NCBI GenBank assembly: GCA_016719895.1
Contig: JADJYG010000031.1
Location: 146,017 to 210,016 of the forward strand
Reading direction: 5' to 3'
Source: Saprospirales bacterium
Lineage (GTDB): Bacteria; Bacteroidota; Bacteroidia; Chitinophagales; Saprospiraceae
Length of the DNA: 64,000 bases
A program made the position numbers and the translations under genes. Shown one piece after another: positions 59,027-64,000 of the stretch (position 1 is its first letter; the number at the start of each line of letters is the position of its first letter). The notes below the pieces were generated by a model. It ran no database searches and had not been told where the DNA came from. It worked only from the letters and a program-made list of their open reading frames with translations.

Positions 59027-61109
59027 CGCTGACGCTGCTGCTCCTCGGGGCAGGGGCTTTGGCTGTTTGGGGGCAATCGACGCGTGTCGATGCCGCCAGC
59101 CTGGTGCGTCCGGCTGGCAGCGCGGGCAACATTCAGTACAACAATACTTCGGGTATCGGCGGATCGCCAAACCTGCATTGGGACAACACCAGCGGCGCCT
59201 TGCTCGTCGGGCAACCGTCGTCCGGCACGGCTCGGCTGATTGTCAAAGGCAACAACACTAACAATACCACCTTCGCCTTTCAGGGTTTCGACAGCGGCGA
59301 CACAGAGCGCAGCCGGATCACCAACGGCGGTTATTTTCAGGAGCCGGGATCAGCCGAATAGGGTTCGATTACGGCGGGCTATTCAATCTCGACGCTCGCT
59401 TGCAGCAACCCGCCACGGTGGTTTCCACGATTACCAGCGGCGCCTCGGCTCTGGTCACGTTCAACGGTGGCTTTGCCCCGACGAGTGGCAATGGCATCAT
59501 GAATCTGGTGGAAGTCACCGGTATGGTCAACCAAACGGGTGGCGCCAACGGCAAAGTGCGCATGATGTATCTCGCGGCTAATGTTGTGAACGCGCCCAAT
59601 TTGTTCGCCCTGGAAACCGTCGGCGGGTATAGCCTGATCGGCGACGGGGCCGTTTTTCCGGAAGTTATGCCGCGATTGGCTGTCGTGGGCCTGGGGAACA
59701 CCACTTCCACCAATGCCTTTGGTGCGTACAATACTACGGGCACACCCTGTTTTTGTCGGCGACGACGGCCAGGCCGGCATCGGCACTTCTGCGCCGGCCT
59801 ACGCGCTGGATGTTACCGGCAACGACGCCATTCGCCTGCCGCGTGGCTCCACCGCACAACGGCCCGCCAACAGCCAGGGTATTTTGCGCTACAACACCAC
59901 CGACAGCAAATTTGAAGGCAACGACGGTCTCCGCCTGGGTGCATTCGGCGCGGGCAGGCTCCGGTGCGCCTACCGATGCGACTTTCCTGACGCTTACCGG
60001 CAACGCCACCCTGACCAACGAGCGCGTCTTGTCTGCCGGGGCCAATGTAAAAATGACCGACGGCGGGGCAAACAGTACCCTGACCATCGCCGCGTTGTCC
60101 GAAAAATTCGTGACGGGCGGAATTATTTCCCCGGCGCAACTGACCGGCAACCAAAACGACTGGTCGCCCACGGGCCTTTCCACGGCCAGCGTCATCCGGC
60201 TGTCCACCGACGCCACTTTCCGGATCATCACCGGTTTGGACGGCGGAGAACCGGGACGGCGCATCACCCTGATGAACGTGGGATCATACACCGTCATGCT
60301 CAAAGACGAATCAGCATCCAGCAGCGCGGGCAACCGCTTTGCCTTCGACGACCAGGACTGGTTTATCCTGCCGGGCCGTTCCGTGGAGTTGATCTACGAC
60401 GCCACGGCCGCCGTCTGGCGCACCCTGACGGCATTTGATTATTTCAACGACTACGTGCTGAGCGCCCAATTCCGACACGGGTAGCCGGCTCGACCGGTTC
60501 AGGTACCAGCGGCGACTTTTTCGTAAAGGCAAACACCGGCGGCAGCGGCTCCGGGTACGGGGGGTGGCCCTGGGGACTAAGCGGTATTTCCACTTCTTCC
60601 TCGGCCACGGGCAAAGGTTCCATCGGCGCGCGGCCAACGCAATGGTGCGCTCCACCAACAACACCTATTTGCGCTACGCCGCCTCGATCAGCTTAGACAA
60701 CCTCTCGGACGGCACCAATACTTACAACGCTCGCTGCGGCTGGATGGACGCCTCCAACCCTACGGGCGAGCCTTCCAACGGGGTGTACTTCCGCTACACC
60801 CACGGCACGAACTCCGGCAACTGGCAGTTCGTCGCCGCTCCGGCGGAACGGAAACGGTCATAAATACAGGCACCGCCCGCTCACGGGAACCTCGACTATG
60901 CAATCGCTGATCGTCGCCGTTCACCCAATGGCGCTGCCTGCGAAGGGTATATCGACGGGGTGAGCGTGGGCGTCACGACGACCAACATACCGACTTCTGC
61001 GAACATGGGCTATTATTCCCAAATCAGAAAAAACGGCGGGTACGACCGCCCGGATGCTCTACCTGGCCGGCGCCAACGTGCGGTCGTCGCCAATAAACGA
61101 CTCTGATAA
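58996..61109 (+). pseudogene. Large secreted fibre protein with carbohydrate-binding-like tip, broken by many indels
   Basis: Begins MYRSNPIQKLALTLLLLGAG with a signal peptide ending in GQ. At least five frame changes (near 59350, 59740, 59940, 60480 and 60840) are needed to follow one protein: DGQAGIGTSAPAYALDVTGN and GTAGTRITLMNVGS-like fibre repeats, then a domain with GVYFRYTHGTNSGNWQFVAA, DGVSVGVTTTNIPTS and QIRKNGGTTARMLYL. That last domain matches the concanavalin-like tip of many tailed-phage fibres. The density of shifts points to sequencing error near a contig end or to decay. The composite would be about 690 residues. Confidence 0.6.
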
Positions 61110-61112
61110 ACC

Positions 61113-61463
61113 ATGAACTCGAAAAATAGCCTCCTACGTCGCAGCCGGTGTGTTCGGCTGGATTTTTATCTCGCTGCCCAGGTGGTGCAAAGAAGACGTT
61201 GGCTCACGCTGCTATCAAGCATCGGGCTGGCCGGGGTCGTGGGGTTATCGGCGGCAGCGTGTTGTCCTACGCCTTTCCGCACCTGCCCGCCGAAATCGTG
61301 TAGCAGCATCACCTCGATCCTGGGCGCCACCTGCCAGCATTGGATGGACCGCTTCACGCATTTTGCCGACCGCGCTGCCGATAGGGTGGAAGAGGCTGCC
61401 CTGGACATGATCGGCAAAGACGAAGCCCCAGAAGGGGAAAATGAACCTGAAAACTCGAAATGA
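61113..61463 (+). pseudogene. Hypothetical gene with frameshifts
   Basis: The start at 61113 reads MNSK; soon after, a different frame gives YVAAGVFGWIFISLPRWCKE (a possible span), and the end returns to the first frame with QHWMDRFTHFADRAADRVEE to the stop. At least two shifts are needed. Not recognised. Confidence 0.35.
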
Positions 61464-64000
61464 ATCATTCACCAATAAAAATGACTCCCAAAATGAAATT
61501 CGTTCGCAACATCCTCAAAAGTTCCCTCACCCGCAGTGGTCTTGGCCACCGTCAGCCCCTGTGCCGTTTTTGCCAGCCCCCACTGGCTCGGCTCGGCATT
61601 CGACAGTCTCAGCGTGGTCAAGGTTACACCGATCCTACGTCCTTTGTTACGCCCTCGGCCACCAGCAGTGTGGAGGTAGCCATCACCATTTTGCTCGGCC
61701 TGTTTGCCGGCGCTAATTCCCGGCCTGAAACGTATCCCAAAGACCTTTATCCGCAGTGCGGCGGCGGCCCTGTTGGTGGCCGGCGGCGCGGCCACGTTCA
61801 AACTGGGGTTTTGACCCAGGAAAAGCCGAATACGTGATCCAGCAGTTTTGCCCAACTTCGCTTACGCCGGACTGGTCTATAACGGCCTTGAAATTCGGGC
61901 TGCCGTTTGTCGGAAAGTTGTGGGCAAGGACTGAATTTTTCCAAAGTATCAAACCAGCCCAGTAATACATCGCGATCTTAATAACTCCTCAAAACCGCTC
62001 CATGCCGGCCAATCCGGGTATGGAGCACCATTTATCCGGTGACGAAAAACGACGCCCTGAAAAACATCCTGCTTATGTGCTGCTTTGTTGCCCGCGCTTT
62101 CCTCCTTCGGGAGGATGCGACGGAGAAAGTCCCGAGAGACAATCTATACGTGCCGCGTTACGATACTAATCCATCCCAGTGGAATATCCCCGAAACGCCG
62201 GTGCAATGGGAGGAACCGACCGCCGGTAATCCCGCGATCAAACACCGCTTAGCAGGCGACGTTTCAAAAAGGTGGTGTACCGCGCGATAATATTCATGAC
62301 CGGGATTTGCCAGCGCTCCAACGTGCAGTGGATAACTTCATTCTGGTTCTTCCGCAAGCAAACGAATGAACACAGGAGGGATATCCGGCTCTTGAAGGGC
62401 GAAACACAGGGCGATAGCGGGCATTGCGTGTTCCGATACCTGGCTGGTGTCGGGATTGATTCCCTGCAATTCATCGCCATCGAGGGCGCTCAGAACACAA
62501 GACCCGCTCGACCCTGGATTTTCCGCCAGACTTGCCGCTTCCGGTTACCGGCCTTGATTCTCCGCCGCGCCAGGATCCAATTGGGCGGAAGGTTGCTGGT
62601 CGCCACAAGCCAGGGGAGTTCAATACGGGCTTCATTTCTTCCTGGAAGGGCATTTACGGAGCGGCCAATTACGCACCCACGGCGACAAATCCCGGTTGTT
62701 CGAAGCGGGGTATTGCCGCTTTGGAAACGAAATGAAAAAAAATCAAAAATCATCCGCAAGAACTCAACGTAACCCGAACATCCCTAACTCCCGCCACAAT
62801 AACGGCCGGATTGGTACGAACCTGAACCCTAAAATACAATCCCAAAATGGTTTGTGCAAACGGTTATATCGAAGCGTCAACGAAGACTTGCGTGTACGCC
62901 TTCGGAAACGAATCCGGCGTAGGCCGACGGAACCCCATTGCCCCAAAACCAGGGCGGCAAAAGGGTTGGGGACTGGTAAACAAAACCTGCCCGACATCCG
63001 GTCGCCGGCTCGCGGCAACGAGCCAGCAAAAAATAACAACCAGCAACCCAAGACTTCCCCTAATCCGCAACCGCCGGGGTGACGAAACAACCTAATACCG
63101 GTCTGTGTGGATTTTGCCGATGGCACGTGGCCCCGATCGTCATCCTGTTTTCGTTTCCTACGTGACGCAGTTACGCAAGTAGCGCAAAATGCCAGGGGAG
63201 CAATGGTTTAAACCTCAAAAACGAACATCATGTGTACCTGTAAAGACGAACAAAACAAACCCCGCTGGTGCTGAAAAAGTGGGCACCTTTGGTCTTGGCC
63301 TCGCGGTCCTGGTTGGTGCGGCTGGTTATGGTAGAAGAAAGAACGTTCGGCCGGCTGATAAATCCCTAAAAACACCGATACGGCCATGCGGGACAAACGA
63401 TTACGACACGATGAACATTGCATCTGTCTACCCGATTCGAGCGAAAGCGACCGACAATTCGACGTTGCCGGCAACACTGCTTCGAGGAAAGTTGCAGCAG
63501 CCTCAGCGGCCTCCGGGCCTTCGGAGTTCTTGGTTGCATGATGCCTGCCTGGGTCATTGCCACCAGCACGAAAACAACCCAAATGGGCCCTTGTTCTGCC
63601 TACGCCCACCAACGAATACAGCTCAGTGCAGAAACAACCTCGACCCCGTCATGCCTTTACTGTCGATTACTTCGGCGCCAACGCGGTGTGCCGGGGAGGG
63701 AACGAAAGTCGGGAAAGTGAGCAGGCCACGGATACGTCCAACGCGCAGACGCGCGGGTGCCGTTTTTTTATCGCCATTGTCATTCTCATTCTGCTCAGCG
63801 CATTGCTATGGAAGAACAAGGAAAGCAACCCAAAAGTGAGGTAAGCGTCGATTGTTGCCGTCGGTTCCAGGCTATCGGCAGTGTTCGATACGATCTCACT
63901 GCTCCTGAGTCTACTGGCATTTTCATAGCGCAAAGCGTACTTCCAGCAAACTGCTCAACGCGCGCAAGCAGAACTACAAGACCCGCTGGCCCAGGTCAAT
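61464..64000. other. Terminal 2.5 kb: coding-like but indel-ridden, no gene resolved
   Basis: Codon-like GC pattern persists on the plus strand and short segments look real: VEVAITILLGLFAGANSRPE near 61670, DNLYVPRYDTNPSQWNIPET near 62150, RRDIRLLKGETQGDSGHCVF near 62375, GYIEASTKTCVYAFGNESG near 62865, and a hydrophobic segment RFFIAIVILILLSALLW near 63760. No frame stays intact for more than about 100 codons. I see no integrase, tRNA or attachment site. The sequence probably continues the element with a high error rate. Confidence 0.5.

Overview
The window comes from a Bacteroidota chromosome, most likely order Saprospirales (inference). The support is two giant secreted proteins with type IX secretion (T9SS) C-terminal domains, secreted proteins whose signal peptides end in AQ or SQ, and several promoters of the Bacteroidota form TTG-N19..21-TAnnTTTG. 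The sequence falls into four parts.

1) 1-20.5 kb, core chromosome. It holds a cut-off GATase-like gene, murA (with the Cys-to-Asp change linked to fosfomycin insensitivity), pheT (carrying an in-frame repeat insertion), zapA, rny, a cyclase-family hydrolase, a 1789-aa secreted reprolysin-like metalloprotease with SprB repeats, a methyltransferase, and a 1987-aa gliding-motility-type adhesin.

2) 20.5-28.2 kb, accessory island. Repeat-rich DNA (perfect inverted repeats with arms up to 48 bp and a 78-bp two-hairpin repeat family) surrounds a mazF remnant, an MntA/HepT toxin-antitoxin pair and a VOC-family gene. Next comes a two-gene conflict system on the minus strand: a SIR2-like protein, and a membrane-spanning nSTAND1 ATPase ending in a C-type-lectin-fold (FGE-sulfatase-like) domain whose last about 40 residues look like a diversity-generating-retroelement variable region.

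3) 28.2-43.4 kb, left arm of a provirus or large mobile element. A divergent repressor/Cro-like switch is followed by a replication module: an initiator-like protein, DnaB, a cytosine methyltransferase and small unknowns. This module contains 33 copies of AATGCGG/CCGCATT in 6.8 kb, about 40 times the chance level and in all reading frames. A secreted nuclease, an ABC-three-component (ABC-3C) defence system and a minus-strand operon of unknown genes follow.

4) 43.4-64 kb, a putative morphogenesis or surface-apparatus region. It opens with seven tandem 11-bp repeats that abut the first start codon. A FtsK/HerA (Zot-like or packaging) ATPase, about a dozen very small single-membrane-span proteins in overlapping translational units, a possible structural protein, and a series of secreted phage-fibre-like proteins follow. 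An AT-rich nuclease gene pair interrupts it. A homopolymer-rich stretch at 48.25-48.82 kb looks like an assembly artefact. From about 52.5 kb, and heavily after 59 kb, reading frames are broken by single-base indels, so the last 5 kb can only be annotated loosely. No integrase, terminase, tail tube, tRNA, rRNA or CRISPR array was seen.
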